Below are positions 9,189-18,377 of a stretch of 64,000 bases of DNA, in pieces; position 1 is the stretch's first letter; the number at the start of each line of letters is the position of its first letter. Made by a program: the position numbers and the translations under genes. The stretch is from Serratia plymuthica NBRC 102599 (GTDB taxonomy: Bacteria > Pseudomonadota > Gammaproteobacteria > Enterobacterales > Enterobacteriaceae). The stretch covers positions 1 through 64,000 of the forward strand of contig NZ_BCTU01000011.1 in NCBI RefSeq assembly GCF_001590925.1, read 5' to 3'. A model generated the notes under the pieces. It was not told the origin of the DNA. It saw only the letters and a list, made by a program, of their open reading frames with translations, and did no database searches.

Positions 9189-9374
9189 ATGAACAGCGAC
9201 ATCATCCTCGGACGCTGGAAACAGCTGAAGGGTCAGGTATGTCAGACCGTGGCGGAATGGTCCGGTAGTGACTGCATTTGGCTGATGGGAAGCAATGACT
9301 GCCTCTCTGGCGTACTGCAAGAGGATTACGGAAGAGAGCAAGACGAGGTATCCTCGGAAAAAACGTCTCACTGA
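9189..9374 (+). CDS. CsbD-like small stress protein
   Basis: A 61-residue protein that fits the CsbD/YjbJ fold pattern: RWKQLKGQV near the N-terminus, then a short acidic turn, then DCLSGVLQEDYG and a charged tail. CsbD proteins are abundant general-stress proteins whose biochemical role is unclear. It is unusual in carrying three cysteines (C18, C29, C38), since the CsbD proteins I recall are cysteine-poor. GGGAGGTG lies upstream of the ATG. It lies between ytjA and yjjU on the same strand and is probably part of the osmY-side stress group. Confidence 0.7.
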   Translation: MNSDIILGRWKQLKGQVCQTVAEWSGSDCIWLMGSNDCLSGVLQEDYGREQDEVSSEKTSH

Positions 9375-9384
9375 GGATACAGGG

Positions 9385-10506
9385 TTGGGATACAGAATAC
9401 CCATCACGCTCGGCAATATAGAACCGCTGGCGTATAAACCGTACCGGCCCGGTAAAATGGCGTTGGTATGTGAAGGGGGCGGGCAGCGCGGCATCTTTAC
9501 CGCCGGCGTGCTGGACGAGTTTCAGCGTGCCCGCTTTAACCCTTTTGAGCTGATGATCGGCACTTCTGCCGGCGCGCAGAATCTCTCGGCCTTTATTTGC
9601 GGCCAGATGGGCTATGCACGGCGGGTCATCACCCGCTACACCACCACCGCTGACTTCTTTAATCCGCTGCGCTTTGTGCGCGGCGGGCACCTGATTGACC
9701 TCGACTGGCTGATCGACACGACTTCGCAGCAATTACCGCTGGCGATGGACGTGGCGGAAAAGCACCTGGTCGATGGCCGTGAATTCCTGATGTGCGCCTG
9801 CCGCAGCGATGACTTCGAACCGACTTACCTGCCGGCGCTGCGCGACAGTTGGCTACCGGCGATCAAAGCCTCCAGCGCCATCCCCGGCTTTTACCGCATG
9901 GGCGTAGAGTTGGACGGCGTCAGCTATCAGGACGGTGGCATTAGCGACGCTATCCCGGTCGAAGAGGCCTACCGCCGCGGTGCCGATACCATTGTGGTGA
10001 TCCGCACCGTGCCTTCTCAGATGTATTACACGCCGCAGTGGATGAAGCGCATGGAGCACTGGCTGAGCGAAAGCAGCCTGCAGCAGATGGTGCGCATCCT
10101 GCAACACCATGAGCAAAGCTATCACCGCATCCAGCAGTTTATTGAGAAACCGCCGGGCAAGCTGCGCATCTTTGAGATTTTCCCGCCCAAACCGCTGGCC
10201 AGCAATGCGTTGGGCAGTCGCTTGACGTCGCTGAATCAGGATTATCATCTGGGCCGCCGCTGCGGGCGCTACTTCCTGGCGACAGTCGGCCATTGGCTGA
10301 TGCAACAGGAAGAGCGGGACGGCGTCAAAGTGAAAAAGGCGCTGTCGCGGCGTCTGCTCCAGCCGGAAAATGTCAGAATGCCATCGCCGATCATTACTGA
10401 TGTCAATCATCCGCATGGCCTTACTGCGCAACCGGAGGCCAACCTGGCCGCACCGAAAATTATCCTGCCGGGCGACGTGCCGCCAGGTGAAGGAGGCGCG
10501 CTGTGA
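9385..10506 (+). CDS. yjjU: patatin-like phospholipase YjjU
   Basis: A 373-residue patatin-family serine hydrolase. The oxyanion-hole motif is GGGQRG (31-36), the nucleophile is S61 in GTSAG (59-63), and the catalytic Asp is D184 in YQDGG, giving the Ser-Asp dyad of the family. The likely start is the TTG at 9385: homology with YjjU begins at GYRIPITLGN, and GAGGA lies 7 nt upstream. An in-frame ATG at 9295 would overlap the CsbD-like gene by 80 nt. It overlaps yjjV by 4 nt (GTGA), so the two are translationally coupled. The lipid substrate is unknown. Confidence 0.93.
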   Translation: MGYRIPITLGNIEPLAYKPYRPGKMALVCEGGGQRGIFTAGVLDEFQRARFNPFELMIGTSAGAQNLSAFICGQMGYARRVITRYTTTADFFNPLRFVRGGHLIDLDWLIDTTSQQLPLAMDVAEKHLVDGREFLMCACRSDDFEPTYLPALRDSWLPAIKASSAIPGFYRMGVELDGVSYQDGGISDAIPVEEAYRRGADTIVVIRTVPSQMYYTPQWMKRMEHWLSESSLQQMVRILQHHEQSYHRIQQFIEKPPGKLRIFEIFPPKPLASNALGSRLTSLNQDYHLGRRCGRYFLATVGHWLMQQEERDGVKVKKALSRRLLQPENVRMPSPIITDVNHPHGLTAQPEANLAAPKIILPGDVPPGEGGAL

Positions 10507-11279
10507 GTCACGATTTTACCGACACCCACTGCCATTTCGATTTTCCGCCCTTCAGCGGCCAGGAGAGCGAGAGCCTGGCGCTGGCGGAACAGGCGGGGGT
10601 GCAGCGAATTATCGTGCCGACGGTGACTGCCGATCGTTTTGCGCGGGTGTTGAAGCTGGCGCGCGAGCATCAGCCGCTGTATGCCGCGCTGGGGTTGCAC
10701 CCGCTGTATATTGCCCAGCATCAGGAGCCGCAGCTTGAGCAGTTGGCCGGGTTCCTGGCCAGTCGGCCGCCGAAGCTGGTGGCGGTTGGGGAGATAGGCC
10801 TCGATCTGTACATGGAAAATCCGCAGTTTGAGCGGCAGCAGCGGCTGTTGATTGCCCAGTTGAAGCTGGCGAAACAGCATGATCTGCCGGTGATCCTGCA
10901 TTCCCGCCGCACGCACGATCAGCTGGCCGCCGCGCTGCGCCGAGTGCCGTTGCCGCGCCGTGGCGTGGTCCACGGTTTTGCCGGCAGCCTGTCTCAGGCG
11001 CAGGCGTTTATTCGTCTGGGCTATTACATTGGCGTCGGCGGCACCATCAGCTATGAGCGGGCGCAGAAAACCCGCAGCGTGATGGCCCAGTTGCCGCTGA
11101 CCTCCCTGTTGCTGGAAACCGATGCGCCGGATATGCCGCTTTCCGGTTACCAGGGGCAACCTAACCGCCCTGAACGTGCCGCAGAGGTGTTCCGGATATT
11201 GTGCCAACTGCGCCCGGAATCCCCTGATGATATAGCCGCCCACCTGCAACACAACACCCGCGCCCTGTTTCGCTTCTGA
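10503..11279 (+). CDS. yjjV: TatD-family metal-dependent hydrolase YjjV
   Basis: A 258-residue TIM-barrel hydrolase of the TatD/YcfH/YjjV family, putative deoxyribonucleases or phosphoesterases. Metal-binding and signature motifs run in order: TDTHCHFDF (HxH), GEIGLDL, VILHSRR, VHGFAG and LLLETDAP. The GTG start overlaps the yjjU stop in GTGA, giving coupled translation. In E. coli it is followed by yjjW-yjjI; here a nucleoside transporter follows instead. Confidence 0.93.
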   Translation: MSHDFTDTHCHFDFPPFSGQESESLALAEQAGVQRIIVPTVTADRFARVLKLAREHQPLYAALGLHPLYIAQHQEPQLEQLAGFLASRPPKLVAVGEIGLDLYMENPQFERQQRLLIAQLKLAKQHDLPVILHSRRTHDQLAAALRRVPLPRRGVVHGFAGSLSQAQAFIRLGYYIGVGGTISYERAQKTRSVMAQLPLTSLLLETDAPDMPLSGYQGQPNRPERAAEVFRILCQLRPESPDDIAAHLQHNTRALFRF

Positions 11280-11299
11280 ACGATAAATGAGTTAAAAAA

Positions 11300-11400
11300 C
11301 GTGACTATGATCACATTATAAGATTTTCATTTGCTTCCTGTTGTATGCATTTGTGACATAAATCGGTGCGGGGGTTGCCCCGCTCCGTATAATCGCACCC
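11300..11400 (+). promoter_or_regulatory. CRP/CytR-type promoter of the nucleoside transporter
   Basis: CGTGACTATGATCACA (11300-11315) matches the CRP consensus TGTGA-N6-TCACA at 9 of 10 positions. A half-conserved site TGTGACATAAATCGGT (11352-11367) lies 52 bp downstream, centre to centre. A -10 hexamer TATAAT (11388-11393) puts transcription near 11400, so the two sites are centred near -41 and -93. That is the geometry of E. coli deoP2 and other CRP/CytR promoters. GTTGTATGCAT between the sites resembles CytR half-sites. Regulation is inferred. Confidence 0.6.
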
Positions 11401-11476
11401 CGAAATCACTTTCCAGCGGCCCTCTCGTATCGACCGGGTAGGGATGCATTTCTTTTTCGCAACAGGGATACTTTGC

Positions 11477-12754
11477 ATGCAACTCATCATGAGCCTGGTA
11501 GGAATGGCGGCACTGATCGCCATAGCCGTGCTGCTCTCCAGCAACCGTCGCGCCATCAAATTGCGCACCGTTGTCTGGGCATTCATCATTCAGGTGGCCA
11601 TTGGCGCGTTGGTGCTGTACGTGCCGGTGGGCCGCAGCATTCTCGGCGGCATGTCGGCCGGCGTGGCTAACGTGATCGCCTACGGCAACCAAGGGATATC
11701 CTTTATCTTCGGCGGGCTGGTGTCCGACAAGATGTTCGAGGTGTTCGGTGGCGGCGGTTTCGTCTTCGCTCTGCGCGTGTTGCCGGTGATCGTGTTCTTC
11801 TCCTCGTTGATTGCCGTGCTGTATTACCTTGGCATCATGCAACTGGTGATCCGTGTATTGGGTGGCGGCTTGCACAAACTGCTGGGCACCTCACGCACCG
11901 AATCGCTGTCGGCGACCGCCAATATCTTCGTCGGCCAGACCGAAGCCCCGCTGGTGGTGCGTCCGTATATTGCCACCATGACCCAGTCAGAACTTTTCGC
12001 CGTCATGTGCGGTGGCCTGGCCTCGGTGGCCGGTTCGGTGCTGGCCGGCTATGCCCAGATGGGCGTACCGCTGGAATACCTGATTGCCGCGTCGTTTATG
12101 GCCGCGCCGGGCGGGTTGTTGTTCGCCAAGCTGATGGTGCCGGAAACCGAAAAAACCCACGATAAAGACGATGCGACGAAACTGATCGACGAAAATGACC
12201 GCCCGGCCAACGTGATCGATGCGGCGGCGTCCGGCGCGGCATCCGGCATGCAGTTGGCGTTGAACGTCGGCGCCATGTTGCTGGCGTTTATCGCGCTGAT
12301 CGCCTTGCTGAACGGCATTCTCGGCGGTATCGGTGGTTGGTTCGACTACCCGCAGCTGTCGCTGGAGTTGATGCTCGGTTGGGTCTTCTCGCCGATCGCC
12401 TTCCTGATTGGCGTACCCTGGCATGAGGCGATGACCGCCGGTTCGTTTATCGGCCAGAAGATTATCGTCAACGAATTTGTCGCTTACATGAACTTCGGCG
12501 CCTATTTGCGTCCGGACGACGTGGTGGCGGCGGAAGGCTTGCAGGTGCTGTCGACGCATACCAAGGCGATCATCTCCTTTGCGCTGTGCGGCTTTGCCAA
12601 CCTGTCATCGGTGGCGATCCTGCTCGGCGGCCTGGGCAGCATGGCACCGAACCGTCGTCACGATATCGCGCGCTTCGGCCTGAAGGCGGTCGCGGCCGGC
12701 ACGCTCTCCAACCTGATGAGCGCCACCATCGCCGGGTTCTTTTTGGCGCTGTAA
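11477..12754 (+). CDS. concentrative nucleoside transporter, NupC/NupX family
   Basis: A 425-residue inner-membrane nucleoside:cation symporter of the CNT family. It has hydrophobic segments throughout, the substrate-loop motif [22 protein letters not shown] after the central helices, and [11 protein letters not shown] plus [13 protein letters not shown] in the C-terminal half. It is closer to NupX (YeiM) than to NupC of E. coli as I recall them. The start at 11477 removes an 11-residue extension. Its place directly upstream of deoCABD suggests uptake of the deoxynucleosides that those enzymes degrade. Confidence 0.92.
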   Translation: MQLIMSLVGMAALIAIAVLLSSNRRAIKLRTVVWAFIIQVAIGALVLYVPVGRSILGGMSAGVANVIAYGNQGISFIFGGLVSDKMFEVFGGGGFVFALRVLPVIVFFSSLIAVLYYLGIMQLVIRVLGGGLHKLLGTSRTESLSATANIFVGQTEAPLVVRPYIATMTQSELFAVMCGGLASVAGSVLAGYAQMGVPLEYLIAASFMAAPGGLLFAKLMVPETEKTHDKDDATKLIDENDRPANVIDAAASGAASGMQLALNVGAMLLAFIALIALLNGILGGIGGWFDYPQLSLELMLGWVFSPIAFLIGVPWHEAMTAGSFIGQKIIVNEFVAYMNFGAYLRPDDVVAAEGLQVLSTHTKAIISFALCGFANLSSVAILLGGLGSMAPNRRHDIARFGLKAVAAGTLSNLMSATIAGFFLAL

Positions 12755-13127
12755 GCCAGGCAAGGTTCCGCAATGGCGCGCCAAGCCCTATTGCGGGACA
12801 CCGCCTATACTCTAAGACGGGCACGCGATGTCGTGCTCGTCGTCTGCATCCGTTTCTTTAGCGAATTTGTGAACGATATCGCGTTATTTTGTGATGTTCT
12901 TCACATATAATTCCGTCCTGTTACAGTGTTATTTCATATAGTGTGACTCTGAGCGCGAATTGCCCCGGGCGATCGTGTTCAAATAGCTATTACTGACCCT
13001 GCACGATATGCAGGGCCAAGTGCGGTGAGAAGGATCTCAGTTGCCGCCGTGGGAACCCGTTCCCCAGCGCTATCTTCAAGGAACCAAGTCCGCTCGCCAA
13101 CACCCAGATTCGCAGTTGGAGAGTTTT
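12755..13127 (+). promoter_or_regulatory. deo operon regulatory region with CRP site
   Basis: This 373-bp gap contains a perfect CRP palindrome, TGTGA-TGTTCT-TCACA (12890-12905). A half-site TGTGAACGATATCGCG (12869-12884) lies 21 bp upstream. A -10-like TATAAT at 12906-12911 and a second candidate TGTTAT at 12927-12932 lie downstream. The deo operon of E. coli is controlled by CRP, CytR and DeoR. I see TGTTA half-sites (12919, 12927) but no full DeoR palindrome. The remainder up to the deoC start has no feature I recognise; the deoC ribosome-binding site is GGAGAG at 13118-13123. Confidence 0.65.
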
Positions 13128-13907
13128 ATGACCGAATTAACCGCAGCAGCGCAACGTGCGCTGGCCCTGATGGATTTAACCACGCTGAACGATGACGACA
13201 CCGATGAGAAAGTGATCGCGCTGTGTCGTCAGGCCAACAGCCCGGCTGGCCATACGGCGGCCATCTGCATTTATCCGCGCTTTATTCCGGTGGCGCGCAA
13301 GACTCTGCGTGAGCAAGGGACGCCGGACATCCGCATCGCAACCGTCACCAACTTTCCGCATGGCAACGACGATATCGACATCGCGCTGGCGGAAACCCGT
13401 GCGGCTATCGCCTATGGCGCCGATGAAGTTGACGTGGTGTTCCCGTACCGCGCGTTGATCGCCGGTAATGAGCAGGTCGGTTTTGAACTGGTGAAGCAGT
13501 GCAAACAAGCCTGCCAGGCGGCCAATGTGCTGCTGAAAGTGATCATTGAAACCGGCGAGTTGAAGCAGGCTCATCTGATCCGCAAGGCATCGGAAATTGC
13601 CATCGACGCCGGTGCCGATTTTATCAAAACCTCTACCGGTAAAGTGCCGGTCAACGCCACGCTGGAAAGCGCAGAGCTGATGATGTCGGCGATCCGCGAT
13701 CTGGGCGTCGCCAAAACGGTGGGGTTCAAACCGGCCGGCGGCGTGCGCACGGCAGAAGATGCGCTGCATTATCTGCAACTTGCCGATCGTATTCTGGGTG
13801 AAGGCTGGGCCGATGCGCGTCATTTCCGTTTCGGTGCTTCCAGTCTGTTAGCCAGCCTGCTGCTGACGCTGGGCCACAGCACCGCAGCGCCTGGCAGCGG
13901 TTACTGA
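13128..13907 (+). CDS. deoC: deoxyribose-phosphate aldolase DeoC
   Basis: A 259-residue class I aldolase that splits 2-deoxyribose-5-phosphate into acetaldehyde and glyceraldehyde-3-phosphate, the last step of deoxynucleoside catabolism. The Schiff-base lysine is K167 in FIKTSTGKV, and K201 in GFKPAGGVR is the second catalytic lysine, at the same numbers as in E. coli. The frame is open 29 codons upstream; the ATG at 13128 is chosen for its homology ([12 protein letters not shown]) and its GGAGAG site. It is first gene of deoCABD. Confidence 0.98.
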   Translation: MTELTAAAQRALALMDLTTLNDDDTDEKVIALCRQANSPAGHTAAICIYPRFIPVARKTLREQGTPDIRIATVTNFPHGNDDIDIALAETRAAIAYGADEVDVVFPYRALIAGNEQVGFELVKQCKQACQAANVLLKVIIETGELKQAHLIRKASEIAIDAGADFIKTSTGKVPVNATLESAELMMSAIRDLGVAKTVGFKPAGGVRTAEDALHYLQLADRILGEGWADARHFRFGASSLLASLLLTLGHSTAAPGSGY

Positions 13908-13976
13908 TCGATAACGTCGGCAAGGCGCGATGCAGCGCCTGCCTGCACCCTACATTCGCTCAATCAGGGGGATGCT

Positions 13977-15299
13977 TTGTTCCTGGCACAAGAAATTATT
14001 CGTAAAAAACGTGACGGTCAGCCGTTGAACGAGGCGGAAATCCGCTTTTTCATCAATGGGATCCGTGACAATGTGGTTTCCGAAGGTCAGATCGCCGCGC
14101 TGGCGATGACCATTTATTTCCACGATATGACCATGCCGGAGCGCGTGGCGCTCACCATGGCGATGCGTGATTCCGGCACCGTGCTGGATTGGAAAAGCCT
14201 GTCGTTGAACGGGCCCTTGGTCGACAAGCACTCCACCGGCGGCGTGGGCGATGTCACTTCGCTGATGCTCGGCCCGATGGTGGCCGCCTGCGGCGGCTAT
14301 GTGCCGATGATTTCCGGCCGCGGTCTGGGCCATACCGGCGGTACGCTGGACAAGCTTGAGGCGATCCCTGGTTTTAACATTTTCCCGGACGATAACGCCT
14401 TCCGCAAAATTATTCAGGACGTTGGCGTGGCGATTATCGGCCAGACCAGCTCGTTGGCACCGGCGGACAAGCGTTTCTACGCCACCCGCGACATCACCGC
14501 CACCGTGGATTCGATCCCGCTGATTACCGCTTCTATTCTGGCGAAGAAGCTGGCGGAAGGGCTGGATGCGCTGGTGATGGACGTTAAAGTCGGCTCCGGC
14601 GCCTTTATGCCGACCTATGCGCTGTCGGCCGATCTGGCGCAGGCGATCGTCGGCGTGGCCAACGGCGCAGGATGCAAAACGACTGCGCTGCTGACCGACA
14701 TGAATCAGGTGCTGGCCTCCAGTGCCGGCAATGCGGTGGAAGTGCGCGAAGCGGTGCGTTTCCTGACCGGCGAATACCGCAATCCGCGCCTGCTGGAAGT
14801 GACGATGGCGCTGTGCGTGGAAATGCTGCTTTCCGGCGGTCTGGCGAAAGATGACGCCGACGCGCGCGCCAAGCTGCAGGCGGTGCTGGACAATGGCAAA
14901 GCGGCTGAGGTGTTTGGCCGCATGGTGGCGGCGCAGCAGGGCCCGACCGATTTCGTTGAGCGCTACGACAGCTATCTGCCGGCCGCGACCCTGAGCAAGC
15001 CGGTTTACGCCGAAAAACAGGGCATTATCAGCGCGATGGACACCCGTGCGCTGGGCATGGCGGTGGTATCGCTGGGCGGCGGTCGTCGCCGCGCGACCGA
15101 CAGTATCGATTACAGCGTCGGCCTGACCGGCATGGCGCGCCTGGGCGATAAAGTGGATACCCAGCAGCCGCTGGCGGTGATCCACGCCAACGACGAAGAG
15201 AGTTGGCAACAGGCGGCCGAAGCGGTACGCAGCGCTATGGTGCTGAGCGACAAAGCGCCGGAAGAAACGCCAGTGGTGTATAAGCGCATCACGGAATAA
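13977..15299 (+). CDS. deoA: thymidine phosphorylase DeoA
   Basis: A 440-residue pyrimidine-nucleoside phosphorylase converting thymidine and phosphate to thymine and deoxyribose-1-phosphate. Signature stretches are [12 protein letters not shown] (the phosphate/nucleoside site), [15 protein letters not shown] and [11 protein letters not shown]. The start codon is TTG, preceded by AGGGGGA. The protein aligns with E. coli DeoA from this residue ([13 protein letters not shown]). A small inverted repeat (AGGCGC/GCGCCT, 13923-13940) lies in the 69-bp gap after deoC. Confidence 0.98.
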   Translation: MFLAQEIIRKKRDGQPLNEAEIRFFINGIRDNVVSEGQIAALAMTIYFHDMTMPERVALTMAMRDSGTVLDWKSLSLNGPLVDKHSTGGVGDVTSLMLGPMVAACGGYVPMISGRGLGHTGGTLDKLEAIPGFNIFPDDNAFRKIIQDVGVAIIGQTSSLAPADKRFYATRDITATVDSIPLITASILAKKLAEGLDALVMDVKVGSGAFMPTYALSADLAQAIVGVANGAGCKTTALLTDMNQVLASSAGNAVEVREAVRFLTGEYRNPRLLEVTMALCVEMLLSGGLAKDDADARAKLQAVLDNGKAAEVFGRMVAAQQGPTDFVERYDSYLPAATLSKPVYAEKQGIISAMDTRALGMAVVSLGGGRRRATDSIDYSVGLTGMARLGDKVDTQQPLAVIHANDEESWQQAAEAVRSAMVLSDKAPEETPVVYKRITE

Positions 15300-15369
15300 T
15301 TAACGAATCAGGAGCGGCAGCGGCCTTTTCGCTGTCGCCCACAGCGTGAGAACACGCAGGAGAGCACAG

Positions 15370-16593
15370 ATGAAACGCACATTTATTATGGTTCTAGACT
15401 CATTCGGCATTGGCGCAAGCGAAGACGCCGAGCGTTTTGGCGACAAGGGTTCCGATACTCTGGGCCACATTGCCGAGGTTTGCGCGCGCGGTGAAGCCAA
15501 CGTTGGCCGTCAGGGCCCGCTGACTCTGCCTAACCTGAGCCGTCTGGGTCTGGGGAAAGCGGCGGAAGAATCCACCGGTACTTTTCCGCAGGGGCTGGAC
15601 AGCAATGCGGATATCATCGGTGCCTACGCTTATGCGAGCGAACTGTCTTCCGGTAAAGATACGCCGTCAGGCCACTGGGAAATCGCCGGCGTGCCGGTCT
15701 TGTTCGATTGGGGGTATTTCAGCGACGAACACAACAGCTTCCCGCAGGAACTGCTGGACAAGCTGGTCGAGCGCGCCAATCTGCCGGGTTACCTCGGTAA
15801 CTGTCACTCCTCCGGCACCGTGATCCTCGATCAACTCGGCGAAGAGCACATGAAAACCGGCAAACCGATTTTCTATACCTCCGCCGACTCGGTGTTCCAG
15901 ATTGCCTGTCACGAAGAGACCTTCGGCCTGGACCGTCTGTATGAGCTGTGTGAAATCGCCCGTGAAGAATTGACCGAAGGCGGTTACAACATCGGCCGCG
16001 TGATCGCGCGCCCGTTCCTCGGCAACAAGCCGGGTGAGTTCCAGCGTACCGGCAACCGTCACGATTTGGCGGTAGAGCCGCCGGCACCTACCGTGCTGAA
16101 AAAACTGGTGGACGAGAAGGGCGGCGAAGTGGTGTCGATCGGTAAAATCGCCGATATCTACGCTAACGTCGGCATCACCAAAAAGGTGAAAGCCACCGGC
16201 ATCGACGCACTGTTTGACGCGACCCTGATCGAAATGGAAAAAGCCGGTGACAACACCATCGTGTTCACCAACTTTGTTGATTTTGACTCCTCTTACGGCC
16301 ACCGCCGCGACGTGGCGGGTTATGCCGCCGCGCTGGAGCTGTTCGACCGCCGCCTGCCGGAGCTGCTGAAATTGGTGAAAGACGAAGACATCATTATCTT
16401 CACCGCCGACCACGGCTGCGACCCGACCTGGCCGGGCACCGACCACACCCGTGAGCACATTCCGGTATTGGTTTACGGCCCGAAAGTGAAACCGGGCTCG
16501 CTGGGCCACCGTGAAACCTTTGCCGACATCGGCCAGACCGTTGCCAGCTACTTTGGCCTGTCACCGATGGATTACGGTAAGTCCATGTTCTAA
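15370..16593 (+). CDS. deoB: phosphopentomutase DeoB
   Basis: A 407-residue Mn-dependent phosphopentomutase of the alkaline-phosphatase superfamily. It interconverts (deoxy)ribose-1-phosphate and -5-phosphate, linking DeoA/DeoD to DeoC. It has the N-terminal metal-site VLDSFGIG, the cap domain with [12 protein letters not shown], and the C-terminal metal ligands in [10 protein letters not shown] and [11 protein letters not shown]. The ATG at 15370, eight codons inside the open frame, has AGGAGAG just upstream and matches the family N-terminus [13 protein letters not shown]. Confidence 0.98.
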   Translation: MKRTFIMVLDSFGIGASEDAERFGDKGSDTLGHIAEVCARGEANVGRQGPLTLPNLSRLGLGKAAEESTGTFPQGLDSNADIIGAYAYASELSSGKDTPSGHWEIAGVPVLFDWGYFSDEHNSFPQELLDKLVERANLPGYLGNCHSSGTVILDQLGEEHMKTGKPIFYTSADSVFQIACHEETFGLDRLYELCEIAREELTEGGYNIGRVIARPFLGNKPGEFQRTGNRHDLAVEPPAPTVLKKLVDEKGGEVVSIGKIADIYANVGITKKVKATGIDALFDATLIEMEKAGDNTIVFTNFVDFDSSYGHRRDVAGYAAALELFDRRLPELLKLVKDEDIIIFTADHGCDPTWPGTDHTREHIPVLVYGPKVKPGSLGHRETFADIGQTVASYFGLSPMDYGKSMF

Positions 16594-16604
16594 GCCTTGT
16601 CTTT

Positions 16605-16633
16605 CGAGCCGCAGCCTTGTTGGCTGCGACTCG
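16605..16633 (+). other. hairpin between deoB and deoD
   Basis: An inverted repeat: CGAG-c-CGCAGCC, loop TTGTT, GGCTGCG-a-CTCG, with one mismatch. It lies 11 nt after the deoB stop with no U tract. More likely an mRNA-stabilising or attenuating structure within the deo operon than a full terminator. Confidence 0.5.
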
Positions 16634-16694
16634 ACATCCAAAGGCTTATACGTTTAACGTTTCTATTAAATAAGATTTCTAAAGGAAGATAATT

Positions 16695-17426
16695 ATGGCT
16701 ACGCCGCACATTAATGCTGAAATGGGTGATTTCGCTAACGTAGTACTGATGCCGGGCGATCCGCTGCGTGCAAAATACATCGCGGAAACCTTCCTGGAAA
16801 ACGCGGTGGAAGTGAACAACGTGCGTGGCATGCTGGGCTTCACCGGGACCTACAAAGGCCGCAAAATCTCCGTAATGGGCCACGGTATGGGTATCCCGTC
16901 CTGTTCCATTTACGCGCGTGAACTGATTGCCGAGTTCGGCGTGAAGAAAATCATCCGCGTGGGTTCTTGCGGCGCAGTGCGCGACGATATCAAACTGCGC
17001 GACGTAGTGATCGGCATGGGCGCCTGCACCGATTCCAAAGTGAACCGCATGCGTTTTAAAGATCATGACTATGCGGCGATTGCCGACTTTGACATGGTGC
17101 GCAACGCGGTAGACGCTGCGGCGGCGCAAGGTATCCCTGCGCGCGTGGGCAACATCTTCTCCGCTGATCTGTTCTATACGCCGGATCCGGACATGTTCCA
17201 GGTGATGAAGAAGTACGGCATCCTGGGCGTAGAAATGGAAGCGGCCGGCATCTACGGCGTGGCGGCTGAGCTGTATGAAGAGTTCGGTTGTAAGGCGCTG
17301 ACCATCTGTACCGTTTCCGACCACATTCTGCGTCACGAAGCCACCACCGCCGCAGAGCGCCAAACCACCTTTAACGAGATGATCGTTATCGCGCTGGAAT
17401 CCGTGCTGTTGGGCGACAAAGAGTAA
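16695..17426 (+). CDS. deoD: purine-nucleoside phosphorylase DeoD
   Basis: A 243-residue hexameric purine-nucleoside phosphorylase, cleaving (deoxy)inosine, guanosine and adenosine with phosphate. Family blocks include the N-terminal [14 protein letters not shown]-type start, [31 protein letters not shown] and the catalytic-Asp region TVSDH. It is 4 residues longer than the E. coli enzyme: where E. coli reads AAEFGAKAL this reads [13 protein letters not shown], an insertion right after the active-site MEMEAAG helix. AAGGAAG lies upstream. It is last gene of deoCABD. Confidence 0.97.
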   Translation: MATPHINAEMGDFANVVLMPGDPLRAKYIAETFLENAVEVNNVRGMLGFTGTYKGRKISVMGHGMGIPSCSIYARELIAEFGVKKIIRVGSCGAVRDDIKLRDVVIGMGACTDSKVNRMRFKDHDYAAIADFDMVRNAVDAAAAQGIPARVGNIFSADLFYTPDPDMFQVMKKYGILGVEMEAAGIYGVAAELYEEFGCKALTICTVSDHILRHEATTAAERQTTFNEMIVIALESVLLGDKE

Positions 17427-17435
17427 CAATACTGC

Positions 17436-17458
17436 GGGCGCAGCATCCTGTTGCGCCC
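17436..17458 (+). terminator. hairpin after deoD
   Basis: A 7-bp stem GGGCGCA / TGCGCCC shortly after the deoD stop. No clear U tract follows, so it is a likely but not certain end of the deo transcript. Confidence 0.5.
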
Positions 17459-17586
17459 CTGTGCCAATCTATTCATCCTCCGCAAGGATTTTCTTCGAAT
17501 GCTTTACCGTACAGGTAGTTGGCACCAGTAATCTATTCACCGATCTATTCACACATGAATAATGGCGAGCAAGTTATGCGCCTGGC

Positions 17587-18273
17587 TTAAGGGCGTTTCG
17601 TTTCTTCTTTATCCTGTGGCTTGTCGTCATCGTCGTCTTCCACCGTATTACCTTCTTCCAGCGGCGTATTGGCGGTCAGCAGATACGGCGATTGCTGCCA
17701 GCGGCTGCGGCGATGTTGCAGCAGGGTACGCGCCAGAATAATGCCGATGGCCAGCGCCAGCAGGATCATCAGACGCAGCAGGTTGGTGGTGTTATCCACC
17801 TGTTTGGATTCGGTCGCCAGCACGTGGGTGTCCAGCGTAATGCGGATAAAGCCTATCGGGCCGTCTTTGCCCTGAATGGATTCCACCAACTGGTGATTGA
17901 AATAGCTGCCGGCACGTTTGCCGTCAAGTGACAGGCGATCGCGTATACTGATCTGTTCACCGGCGTGGGAAACCAGCGTGCCGTCCAACTGATAGACGCT
18001 GGCGTCCAGAATGCGGCTGTGGTCGGTAAGCTGTTTGAGGATGGCGTCTACGCGCTGGTTGTCGACGTCGCTGTCGTCATCGAGCAAAGGTGCCAGGCTG
18101 GAGGCCACCTGTTTGGTCAGCGTTTGCGCCAGTTCTTCCACCTGTTCGGATCGCGCCAACTGGTGACTCAGGCTAAAATAGGACGCGCCCTGCATCAATA
18201 ACACCAGCAAAGCCAGGCAAATCAGGATAATAGCGGTGCGGTGCAGGCGGAATTTCAGTTTAGCGCGAGCCAT
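17587..18273 (-). CDS. smp: inner-membrane protein Smp/YtjB
   Basis: A 228-residue inner-membrane protein. It has an N-terminal anchor (about residues 12-30), a periplasmic domain of roughly 130 residues and a second membrane helix near residue 165-183 (LRLMILLALAIGIILARTLL). The cytoplasmic tail is acidic and lysine-rich. The architecture is that of a sensor-like periplasmic domain without an output domain. It matches E. coli YtjB/Smp, which has no firm function. It is divergent from serB, as in E. coli. Confidence 0.93.
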   Translation of the reverse strand: MARAKLKFRLHRTAIILICLALLVLLMQGASYFSLSHQLARSEQVEELAQTLTKQVASSLAPLLDDDSDVDNQRVDAILKQLTDHSRILDASVYQLDGTLVSHAGEQISIRDRLSLDGKRAGSYFNHQLVESIQGKDGPIGFIRITLDTHVLATESKQVDNTTNLLRLMILLALAIGIILARTLLQHRRSRWQQSPYLLTANTPLEEGNTVEDDDDDKPQDKEETKRP

Positions 18274-18377
18274 TCAGGTTCCTTGGGCATCTTGGACACT
18301 TTATGTTGCCAGAACCAATGACGATAGGATAGCTTGATGCGTCGTTTTATCATGCAGCGTTTTTTCAGGAGTTAATG

